Source of the DNA: Brasilonema sennae CENA114
Lineage (GTDB): Bacteria; Cyanobacteriota; Cyanobacteriia; Cyanobacteriales; Nostocaceae
Length of the DNA: 64,000 nucleotides
Direction: 5' to 3'
NCBI RefSeq assembly: GCF_006968745.1
Contig: NZ_CP030118.1
Coordinates: 3,484,674 to 3,548,673, forward strand
Position 1 is the first letter of the stretch; each line of letters begins with the position of its first letter. Below the pieces are notes generated by a model, which did not search any database, had not been told where the DNA came from, and saw nothing but the letters and a program-made list of their open reading frames with translations. The translations under genes were made by a program, and so were the position numbers. Of the stretch, positions 8,737 through 16,211 are shown piece by piece.

Positions 8737-9555
8737 TTAAGATTCGTCACTTGCGGCGACTTTCCCCTTACCAGGAATTAAGCCACGTCTTCCTGGCATT
8801 TGAGAAAGTAGCAAAAAGCGACGCAGATGCTGTAATTGTTGAGTATCTCCTAGGAGTTCTAGCTGTTCTAAGGAGTCTTTAAAGAGCAACTCAGAACGAT
8901 AAAGAATGCGGAAGGCTTTTTTAAGAATTTGAAACTCGTCAGTACTAAAACCACCACGTTTGAGTCCAACAAGGTTTAGTGAACGAATTCGGGATGGATT
9001 CCCTTCTACGAGCATATATGGAGGGACATCTCGCTCAATGCGGCTCATGCCTCCTACCATTGCGAAGCTACCAATATGGACAAATTGATGGATTCCAAGA
9101 ACTCCACTAATAACTGATCGTGATTCTATGTGGACGTGACCGGCGATCGCTACAGAATTAGAAATCGTCACATTGTCTTCTATCACAGAATTATGACCGA
9201 CATGGACATAAGCCATCAATAAGTTAGCGTTTCCGATGCTAGTTTCTTTACCCGCACCAGTTGCGCGGTTAATCGTGACGTATTCGCGAATGCGATTATC
9301 ATCTCCGATTTTTACCCAGCTCAATTCGCCATCATATTTCCGGTCTTGGGGTTCCATGCCAATAACCGCGCCCGGAAAAATGTGATTTCGTGCCCCAATT
9401 TCCAAAGGTCCTTCTAGTACAGCATGAGCGCCGATGGTGGTTTCAGGACCTACTTTAACATGCCCTCCAATAACAGCATAAGGACCGACTTCGACTGTCG
9501 GGTGCAATTGGGCACTAGGATGAATAACAGCAGTAGAATGAATGAGGGTTTTCAA
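8737..9555 (-). CDS. lpxA: Acyl-ACP--UDP-N-acetylglucosamine O-acyltransferase
   Basis: A 272-residue left-handed beta-helix protein built from hexapeptide repeats (IHPSAQ, VEVGPY, VKVGPE, TIGAHA and so on through about residue 190) with the helical C-terminal cap. It adds the first acyl chain to UDP-GlcNAc, the committed start of lipid A synthesis. The catalytic His lies in the VHVGHNSVI segment. The start is read as TTG at 9555: a GGAG ribosome-binding site lies eight bases upstream, and the only nearby ATG is out of frame. It lies between fabZ and lpxB. Confidence 0.95.
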   Translation of the reverse strand: MKTLIHSTAVIHPSAQLHPTVEVGPYAVIGGHVKVGPETTIGAHAVLEGPLEIGARNHIFPGAVIGMEPQDRKYDGELSWVKIGDDNRIREYVTINRATGAGKETSIGNANLLMAYVHVGHNSVIEDNVTISNSVAIAGHVHIESRSVISGVLGIHQFVHIGSFAMVGGMSRIERDVPPYMLVEGNPSRIRSLNLVGLKRGGFSTDEFQILKKAFRILYRSELLFKDSLEQLELLGDTQQLQHLRRFLLLSQMPGRRGLIPGKGKVAASDES

Positions 9556-9890
9556 GGGTGCATCTCCAGAACAGACTTGAGTGCTGAGAGTTTAGTTAGC
9601 TAGTAGCCGAAAGTGTGAACGAAGCTACTCAAGTGTGAGGGTGTCGAAAAATATAGAACTCAAATAATAATGCTATTGTGGGTTGTGTCTTTTACTGATA
9701 TCCTTATCAGTTACCAGTTATCAGTTATCAATTTGAATTCAGAATTCAGCAATTGTGAATTCAGTATTCAGAAGGAAGAAATAAAGAATTCTGACTCCTG
9801 ACTGCTTCACTGTTCACTGTTTGAATCAGAATTTGATAAAGGCACGTCACGGTGATGCCTTTACCACGCCTTTACCACAAAAGCAAATTT
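9556..9890. other. Intergenic region with short tandem repeats between fabZ and lpxA
   Basis: About 335 bp inside the lpx cluster. It is filled with repeated TTATCAG, GAATTCAG and TTCACTG words (roughly 9705-9830), the typical short tandemly repeated repetitive sequences of filamentous cyanobacteria. No gene is visible. Confidence 0.6.
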
Positions 9891-10424
9891 TTAAGATACG
9901 AGGGAAAACATCAGTTCGCCTTCAGTAGCGAGTTGACCATCAACTTCGGCGCGAGCTTGCATCTTACCGAAACGACGTTGTTTTACCCACAACAGTTCCA
10001 CAGTCATCACCAGTTGATCTCCTGGTACAACTTGACGGCGGAAGCGAGTTTTATCGATACCAGCAAAGACAAACAACCCACCTTCCAACCCTGGAAGTTG
10101 AGTCAAAACAATACCGCCGACTTGTGCCATTGCTTCTACAATCAGCACTCCTGGCATAATTGGACGTCCTGGAAAATGACCTTGAAAATGGGGTTCATTG
10201 ATCGTGACGTTTTTAATGCCAACAGCTCGTTTTTCGGGTACATATTCAATAATCCGGTCTACGAGCGCAAAGGGGTAGCGATGGGGTAGTAGTTTTTGGA
10301 TATCTTCTATAGAGTAAATTATCTGATTGTCCGCTTTGTTTATGCTTGTACCATCTGGCTGATTATTGGTAGATGCTGGTGTGGGAGCATCAATAGTATT
10401 GGTTTGTTCGGTGACAGTTGACAT
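9891..10424 (-). CDS. fabZ: 3-hydroxyacyl-[acyl-carrier-protein] dehydratase
   Basis: The hot-dog-fold dehydratase of fatty acid synthesis. [20 protein letters not shown] carries the catalytic His, and [23 protein letters not shown] the second active-site region with Glu. The N-terminal 37 or so residues (Thr/Asn/Pro-rich) are an extension before the conserved domain, as in other cyanobacterial FabZ proteins. A GTG at 10430 precedes ATG at 10424 by two codons; ATG is chosen. The enzyme supplies unsaturated acyl-ACP precursors, and its place between lpxC and lpxA links acyl supply to lipid A synthesis. Confidence 0.95.
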   Translation of the reverse strand: MSTVTEQTNTIDAPTPASTNNQPDGTSINKADNQIIYSIEDIQKLLPHRYPFALVDRIIEYVPEKRAVGIKNVTINEPHFQGHFPGRPIMPGVLIVEAMAQVGGIVLTQLPGLEGGLFVFAGIDKTRFRRQVVPGDQLVMTVELLWVKQRRFGKMQARAEVDGQLATEGELMFSLVS

Positions 10425-10522
10425 TGACACTGTTATGTGATTTGTATTTTGGTTTTTTCGTAGGTGCTTATTTGAACCTCCCCTTTTGATTCTGAATTTG
10501 GGATTTTGGATTTGAGAACCAA

Positions 10523-10553
10523 TCTAAAATCTAAAATCCAAAATCTAAAATCC
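10523..10553. repeat. Heptamer repeat TCTAAAA overlapping the lpxC 3' end
   Basis: Four consecutive heptamers (TCTAAAA, TCTAAAA, TCCAAAA, TCTAAAA) and a partial fifth. The lpxC stop codon (10531-10533) lies inside the repeat, so the last residues of LpxC (ILDFGF) are encoded by it. Confidence 0.8.
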
Positions 10554-11382
10554 TTTGTGCCAGTTGAACGTGTAAATTGTGGCTGGCTTTGTACGCCAAG
10601 AAATGAGCGCAGGGGAAAATTCCAAGTAAACTTAAATCTCCTACTAAATCCAAGATTTTATGACGTACTGGCTCATTTGGAAATCTTAATGGTGGATTTA
10701 GCCAACCTTCTGGTCCACAAACAAGTGCATTATCTAAGCTTCCACCTTTAATTAACCCTGTCTGCTGTAAATGTTCGATTTGATGCAATAAACCAAAGGT
10801 TCGAGCCGGAGCAATTTCTGTAACAAAGCTCTCATAAGGATTTTCACTTGTCGCATGAGCAGACCAACTGTGCCATTGATTACCTATTGCTGCCAAATCG
10901 AAATCAATGCCGTAGGTAAAGCGAGTTTCTGGGGCTGGAAGCGCACAGGCAAAAGCATCACCTTGACGCACCCAAATTGGCTGGTCAATGACAAGAGGAG
11001 CTTTGTCCTCAGTTAAGTTTTGTGACATTAAGCCAACTTGAGCGATCGCATCTGTCCACACCTTTGCCGAACCATCTAAAAGCGGCACTTCTGGACCGTC
11101 AATTTCAATTCGGGCGTTATCTACTCCCATTGCAGCAAGGGACGCCAGCAAATGCTCAACTGTACGGACGTATGCCTCACCTTTACCCAACTGAGTCGAA
11201 AGCATAGTTTGACTAACCGCTGCGACTTGGGCTGGAATGATTGGAGTATCAGGCAAATCCACACGTACAAAGTAGCGTCCACTTCCGGCTACGTCTGGTC
11301 CTATCCGAACTTGGGTAGTCACTCCGCTATGCAGTCCTACCCCTGTTTGAATGATTTCATCTGCTAATGTGTGTTGTTGCAT
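10531..11382 (-). CDS. lpxC: UDP-3-O-acyl-N-acetylglucosamine deacetylase
   Basis: A 283-residue zinc amidase. It starts [20 protein letters not shown], contains [33 protein letters not shown] in part (zinc His in VEHLL) and the second zinc site [16 protein letters not shown] with Lys and Asp, followed by [12 protein letters not shown]. It performs the committed deacetylation of lipid A synthesis. The C-terminal end is formed by a heptamer repeat that has run into the gene, giving the final ILDFGF. It lies 76 bp downstream of bamA. Confidence 0.95.
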   Translation of the reverse strand: MQQHTLADEIIQTGVGLHSGVTTQVRIGPDVAGSGRYFVRVDLPDTPIIPAQVAAVSQTMLSTQLGKGEAYVRTVEHLLASLAAMGVDNARIEIDGPEVPLLDGSAKVWTDAIAQVGLMSQNLTEDKAPLVIDQPIWVRQGDAFACALPAPETRFTYGIDFDLAAIGNQWHSWSAHATSENPYESFVTEIAPARTFGLLHQIEHLQQTGLIKGGSLDNALVCGPEGWLNPPLRFPNEPVRHKILDLVGDLSLLGIFPCAHFLAYKASHNLHVQLAQRILDFGF

Positions 11383-11421
11383 ATTGTATTTTTGTCTTTC
11401 GTCTCTAATCAGTTGTCAAAA

Positions 11422-11455
11422 AATGACTAATGACTAATGACTAATGACTAATGAT
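11422..11455. repeat. Short tandem repeat AATGACT x4-5 between bamA and lpxC
   Basis: Four exact AATGACT heptamers and a partial fifth, directly after the bamA stop codon. This is a typical cyanobacterial heptamer repeat (STRR). Confidence 0.9.
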
Positions 11456-11458
11456 TAC

Positions 11459-14212
11459 TTAGAACCTTTCCCCAATACCAAAGTTGATACGGCTATCTCC
11501 ATCATCGCTGATACCGTAGTCAATACGAATTGGTCCTAAAGGAGACTGTACGCGTACTCCAAGACCATAGCCGTAGCCAGTCCCGTTTTTGTTGAGTATC
11601 TCAGCTGGTCTGGTACCGCTTCCCAAATCGGTACCAAAATCAAAAAAGACTGCACCACTCACTACTGAGAATACCGGGAAGCGATACTCAAGCGAAGCTT
11701 GTACGAAACTCCGTCCGCTGCTTAAACCTCCTTCGTCATATCCTCGGACGGAGTTACTACCACCAAGAGAGAAGGCTTCGTAAGGAGGTAAGTCACCCAG
11801 GATTGTTCCCGCTTGAAGATTGAAAGCAATGGTTTGGGGTCCTTTGCTAAAGTTAATAAAGCTGACAGGGAAGTATTGACTGTAACTACCCCGCAACCTA
11901 GTTAAGAAAATACTCCCCAGTCCTATGGGTACCGACTGATCAAGACCAACGCGGAAGTAAGAACCCTTGGTAGGTTGCAAGGGATTATTTCTCAGATCAC
12001 GTGCAACACCCAGTTGTAATAACAACAAATCATCTTCACCTTGTCCAGATTGGCTCAACTCAATAAGATTATTGGTGCTTGTATCCTTTTCGAGACGTCC
12101 CTGCTTTCTAATATCGCCATCAGCATCTTTGATAGCAACTCGTTGATACTGCAAACCAGCTGAAGCGGTCCATTGCGACCTCTCGAAGGGATTTTTGGAC
12201 AAGGGACGGGTAAAGTTAACACCGCCTCCTAAACGCGTGATGCGGGGGCGATCGCCACCGTCATCAGGTTTGCTGGGATTAAAAGTCTCAATGTTTTGAT
12301 CCTGACCTTCAAAAATCAAGGAAATCGACCGACGACGGAAGAGATTTGCTGTGTAAGAAGTTCGATATGGATCACCTCCGATCCAGGGATCTGTGTAGCG
12401 CAGGTCAAACAAAAATTCATCTCGTGTTCCGATTTGTACCTCTGCCCCTAATTTTTGATTTCTGCCATTGAGGTTTTGCTGCTGATAGCTGACCGAACCA
12501 AACAAACCACTAGCAGAACTAATACCAGCACCAGCTCCAATCGAACCGCTGTTGCGCTCAACCACGTTGACAACCACATCTACCCTATTGGGATCTGCTG
12601 CGCCCGTAATGGGGTCTTTGCTGGGATCAAGGGAAACATTTACATCTTCAAAAAGCCCTAGTCCAAAGACCCTTTGTAAGTCTTTTTGGACTGTGTTTTT
12701 GTTAAAGATTTTCCCTGGCTTCAATTCCAGTTCTCTTGTCACGATATAAGGTTGTGTGCGTCCCCGGATTGGTTCTCCCTTATCATTTGTTACCTGACCT
12801 TCTTTATTGCGGAACTGTACTCGGATATTTCCTACGACCCCTTCTGCTACTTGTAAGGTGACAACGCCGTTGTCAGAGACTTGCGGTGCTCCGATCACGT
12901 TTGCCAATGCATAACCTTGGTCTTGATAGCGCTTGGTTAATTGCTTGATGCCTTCTTGCAAGTCACGTAAATTGAGTATTTTTCCATACTGGCTTTTGAA
13001 TATTTCATCCGTAGCATTAGCTGGTAGTACGGAGGAAACGTTTGTGCCAGAATTTGCCTGTACCTGGACTTTAGTCAGGACGGGGTTGGGTCGTACAATA
13101 AAGCTTACCCGCACTCCCAAGGGGCTATCTTCGGGTACTGCTTGCACGTTGGAAAAGAAACCAGTGGCGAAGATGGAGTTGATATCTTCTTGTAATTGGG
13201 AACGGGTTGTTGTTCGTCCTGGCTGGGTGCGAATGACTCGAAAAATTTGATCTTCGAGTTCTTGTGGGAGTTGTTGGTTCGTTTCAGATCTAATGAACAC
13301 TTCAGAAACCAGTACGCGGGGTTCTGATGCTTCTGGGGATTGCTGTGGTTGGGGACTTTCTGGAGTTTGTGGGGATGTAGGTTGAGTCCCTGGTTGATTG
13401 GTTCCGTCTGGCGTGGTAGGAGTACCGGGAGTTTGGGGAAATGTCTGCTGCTGTTGATTGTTAGGAAGGGGTGTTTGTGGAGAATTTTGTCCAGGTTGAG
13501 TTCCTGGTTGATTAATTTGGTTTGGCGTGGTGGGAGTACCAGGAGTTAGGGGAGGTGTCTGCTGCTGTTGATTGTTAGGAGCAGGTGTTTGTTGTTGAAT
13601 GGTTGGAAGCTGATTATTATTTCCTGGTGCGGGAGTGGTAGTAGGAGTTTGGGGGGATATTTGATCTTGTTGAGTGTTGGGAGTAGGCGTTTGCTCAAGA
13701 TTTTGTGCAGTTTTTAACGAGGTGGAACTTCTTTTTGCCACTATCAGCCTTTTTATTAGAGCCGCTGAAGTTGGAAGTTTCTGAGAAACTTTGTACTGTT
13801 GAGTGTTTAAAGGTTTTAAAGCCTCTGCTGTGTGCGAAAAATTTTTGACAGGTTGTGTCGTTTGGCTAGTTAAAGGTTTTAAAGCCTCTGCTGTCTGCGC
13901 AAAACTGTTGAGGGATTGTGTCGTTTGGCTAGTTAAAGGTTTTAAAGCCTCTGCTGTCTGCGCAAAACTGTTGAGGGGTTGTGTCGTTGTTGACTTTTCT
14001 GTGGAATTTGGCACTACAACTTCCGGTTTCGCCACAGCGGCTGTTGCTGGCAAAACCCCGACAACTTTATGCTGCGGATCAGCTGTCGGTTTAACAACCT
14101 CTGCTGTCTGGTTTGAATTTGAACTATTGAGAGTTTGTGCATTTGCACTCACTAAACTACCAAAAGGCGATGAAATCGCCACAACTGTGACTATAACGGG
14201 AGATAAGCGCAT
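11459..14212 (-). CDS. bamA: BamA/Omp85-family outer membrane assembly protein (Toc75-like)
   Basis: A roughly 917-residue protein. A signal peptide (MRLSPVIVTVVAISSPFG to SANAQ) precedes a long low-complexity region rich in Thr, Gln and Pro, including three 21-residue tandem repeats with core FAQTAEALKPL. Three POTRA domains follow (about residues 295-590), then a 16-strand-type beta-barrel with the loop-6 motif SVRGYDEGG and a terminal Phe (GIGERF), the outer membrane insertion signal. It folds beta-barrels into the outer membrane and is the relative of chloroplast Toc75. A GTG at 14239 would add nine residues; ATG at 14212 gives the better signal peptide. It leads the lpx genes and follows purC. 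Confidence 0.94.
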   Translation of the reverse strand: MRLSPVIVTVVAISSPFGSLVSANAQTLNSSNSNQTAEVVKPTADPQHKVVGVLPATAAVAKPEVVVPNSTEKSTTTQPLNSFAQTAEALKPLTSQTTQSLNSFAQTAEALKPLTSQTTQPVKNFSHTAEALKPLNTQQYKVSQKLPTSAALIKRLIVAKRSSTSLKTAQNLEQTPTPNTQQDQISPQTPTTTPAPGNNNQLPTIQQQTPAPNNQQQQTPPLTPGTPTTPNQINQPGTQPGQNSPQTPLPNNQQQQTFPQTPGTPTTPDGTNQPGTQPTSPQTPESPQPQQSPEASEPRVLVSEVFIRSETNQQLPQELEDQIFRVIRTQPGRTTTRSQLQEDINSIFATGFFSNVQAVPEDSPLGVRVSFIVRPNPVLTKVQVQANSGTNVSSVLPANATDEIFKSQYGKILNLRDLQEGIKQLTKRYQDQGYALANVIGAPQVSDNGVVTLQVAEGVVGNIRVQFRNKEGQVTNDKGEPIRGRTQPYIVTRELELKPGKIFNKNTVQKDLQRVFGLGLFEDVNVSLDPSKDPITGAADPNRVDVVVNVVERNSGSIGAGAGISSASGLFGSVSYQQQNLNGRNQKLGAEVQIGTRDEFLFDLRYTDPWIGGDPYRTSYTANLFRRRSISLIFEGQDQNIETFNPSKPDDGGDRPRITRLGGGVNFTRPLSKNPFERSQWTASAGLQYQRVAIKDADGDIRKQGRLEKDTSTNNLIELSQSGQGEDDLLLLQLGVARDLRNNPLQPTKGSYFRVGLDQSVPIGLGSIFLTRLRGSYSQYFPVSFINFSKGPQTIAFNLQAGTILGDLPPYEAFSLGGSNSVRGYDEGGLSSGRSFVQASLEYRFPVFSVVSGAVFFDFGTDLGSGTRPAEILNKNGTGYGYGLGVRVQSPLGPIRIDYGISDDGDSRINFGIGERF
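13807..13990 (-). repeat. Three 63-bp in-frame direct repeats in the bamA N-terminal region
   Basis: Units start at 13807, 13870 and 13933 with an exact 63-bp period. The last two are nearly identical. Each encodes 21 residues around AEALKPL, in the linker between signal peptide and POTRA domains. Confidence 0.9.
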
Positions 14213-14459
14213 TTTATTTAGATTCCTCTTCACATCCACACACCATCACGGAAGCAATCATCCTTTCGAGCAAAGGTTATGTAAAATTAGATTTCTACTT
14301 TTGCAATGTACCCTCATAAGGCAAATAGCAAAAGGCATAAACTCGATAAAACTCATTTACTTGTCCTTTTTACCAGAAGTATGAGGAATTGGGGATCACC
14401 GATGAAGGGTTGGGGATAACCTAGTTTCCAGTAAAGAGTCTCCAATATCCTCTGTCACT

Positions 14460-15200
14460 TCAATTGCTGCTTTCTATCGCTTTGAGTACTCGTTGTAAAA
14501 CCTCCTGGTAGGCATTTTCTACATTCCCCAAATCTCGACGGAAACGGTCTTTGTCTAGTACCCGGAGATTTGGATCACTTTGTTTGGAGTTGTCCCACAA
14601 TCGACTTGTATCTGGACTAATTTCATCGGCTAATAGCAACTGCTGTTGCGCGTCTAAGCCAAACTCCAGTTTGAAGTCTACTAAGGTAATATTGCACCGC
14701 CCGAAAAAGTCACAAAGAGACTTGTTGATTTGTAATGCTAGATGAGCAATAGTATCCACTTGTTCCGGAGTTGCTAGTTCCAACAGGAATAGGCGATCGC
14801 TTGTCAATAATGGATCTCCAAGCTGGTCGTTTTTATAATAAAACTCGACCAATGGCTTTTTTAGAACAGTCCCAAGCGCTAATCCTGTTTGTTGGCACAA
14901 ACTTCCAGCAGCTATATTCCTAACAACGACTTCTAGGGGCAAAATCTTCAATGCCTTGACCCGCATTTGATCAGGAGCAGGGGTGTCTATATAGTGAGTC
15001 CTGATACCATGTGCTTCCAGTTGCTGAAAAATTTGACTGGAAATGCTACAATTTATAACCCCTTTTTTTTCTATACTACCCCGCTTTTGGGCATTAAAGG
15101 CAGTTGCATCGTCTTTAAACTCAGCTAATAAGATTTCAGGATCATCCGTCGTGTAGAGGATTTTAGCTTTGCCTTCGTATACTCTTGTTTTAACAGACAT
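14460..15200 (-). CDS. purC: Phosphoribosylaminoimidazole-succinocarboxamide (SAICAR) synthase
   Basis: A 246-residue enzyme of normal length. Signature stretches are YEGKAKILYTTDDP, LEVVVRNIAAGS, LVDFKLEFG and DEISPDTSRLWD. It joins CAIR and aspartate with ATP in step seven of purine synthesis. ATG at 15200. It is the first gene of the cluster that continues with bamA and the lpx genes; this order, purC-omp85-lpxC-fabZ-lpxA-lpxB, is known from Anabaena and relatives. A gap of about 250 bp to bamA leaves room for a separate bamA promoter. Confidence 0.96.
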   Translation of the reverse strand: MSVKTRVYEGKAKILYTTDDPEILLAEFKDDATAFNAQKRGSIEKKGVINCSISSQIFQQLEAHGIRTHYIDTPAPDQMRVKALKILPLEVVVRNIAAGSLCQQTGLALGTVLKKPLVEFYYKNDQLGDPLLTSDRLFLLELATPEQVDTIAHLALQINKSLCDFFGRCNITLVDFKLEFGLDAQQQLLLADEISPDTSRLWDNSKQSDPNLRVLDKDRFRRDLGNVENAYQEVLQRVLKAIESSN

Positions 15201-15612
15201 GGCTAAAGGTAAAGTTTATTGAGCTATGGGCAGCTTTTATGCTTTTAGGCTTAACCATTTTATCTTTAGTCATTAGTTATTAGTCATAAATAACAGAGAA
15301 ATGATGTACACAGCCGGATCAATGCTCACTTTGGGTTAAGGCTTTAGTGTCTAGCTAACAAAAAACTTTTAAATAAGAGTATAGCTGTTTACATTAACTT
15401 GTCAGAAATTTTAACTGGATAAATTATTAATGATGAATCCTTAAAGAGTAAAAAATATTACAAGATCCGGTGAAAATTTTCAGTTCAATTGAATACAATT
15501 ATTATTTGAAGGCAAAAGAAGTTAATGAGTAACCAAAGGAAACTTAACCGAGGTTAGTAGTTATTGACTTCAGAGTCGAAAACAGGGGCCGATTTCGTAA
15601 ATGGAGAGAAAA
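15201..15612. other. Divergent intergenic region upstream of purC and a small conserved gene
   Basis: About 410 bp, AT-rich, holding the divergent promoters of purC (minus) and the small gene at 15613 (plus). A short TTAGTCATTAGTTATTAGTCAT repeat patch lies near 15266. No RNA gene is visible. Confidence 0.5.
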
Positions 15613-15873
15613 ATGGTAGATAAAAATGATTTTCTCTATCCTCGTGGTCGCTACTATGGTCAGGTAAAGCCAGAAAACCTGGTTTTTAATGCGAACTTAC
15701 AGGAATTCGCGCAAAAAGTAAGTTACATTTGTAATTTAGAAACAGCCGGAAAAGTACCACCAGAAGATGCGTACGATCAAATCAAGGAGCTTTGGAAAAA
15801 TCTAAGAAACTCCAAAAAACAACTGGGGATCGGCGAACATCCTTTTGATACAGAGCAAGGAAGCAGTGAATAA
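15613..15873 (+). CDS. Small conserved cyanobacterial protein (DUF7219-like)
   Basis: An 86-residue soluble protein starting MVDKNDFLYPRGRYYG and containing QEFAQKVSYICNLETAGKVP and AYDQIKELWKNLRNSKKQLG. The pattern matches a small protein family restricted to cyanobacteria that I associate with DUF7219; its role is unknown. ATG at 15613 is chosen over ATG at 15601 because GGAGAG lies four bases before it. It has no signal peptide or cysteine motif. It stands alone between purC and the adenylate cyclase. Confidence 0.7.
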   Translation: MVDKNDFLYPRGRYYGQVKPENLVFNANLQEFAQKVSYICNLETAGKVPPEDAYDQIKELWKNLRNSKKQLGIGEHPFDTEQGSSE

Positions 15874-15981
15874 GTTGTCACCGACCTGTTTACAAAAATG
15901 ACTCAATAAATAATTTATGGGTTTTACTAATAAATTGTTATGGAAGGAGTGGCAGCCCATTGTTGTGGTAATTCTTCTTGA

Positions 15982-16079
15982 TATAGCAGGAAACGCTTAA
16001 CGCTTAACAGACTTTCAAGTCTCTTGGTGACAGTGTTTTGTCATTAGTTCGTGTTCTAATCTACCTGGCGACTGCTGTA
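15982..16079. repeat. Dispersed MITE-like repeat, copy A
   Basis: A 98-bp element bounded by TATAGCAG and CTGCTGTA imperfect inverted ends. Its inner 75 bp, from TTAACAGACTT to CTACCTGGCGACTGCT, recurs at 53581-53652 with about 85 percent identity by eye. It has no coding capacity. The rest of the 15874-16211 gap holds nothing recognisable. Confidence 0.6.
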
Positions 16080-16211
16080 AATAAAAGGGAGTTTTTAATG
16101 ACTCGTCAATTTTGAGCAAGCTTAACCCAACCTTTAGGACGTAGTTCCGAGTCTGATTTGTCCTTACAAACATGCCTGCGCCAAACGCAGGAAGTGACTA
16201 TAATTCCTTGA

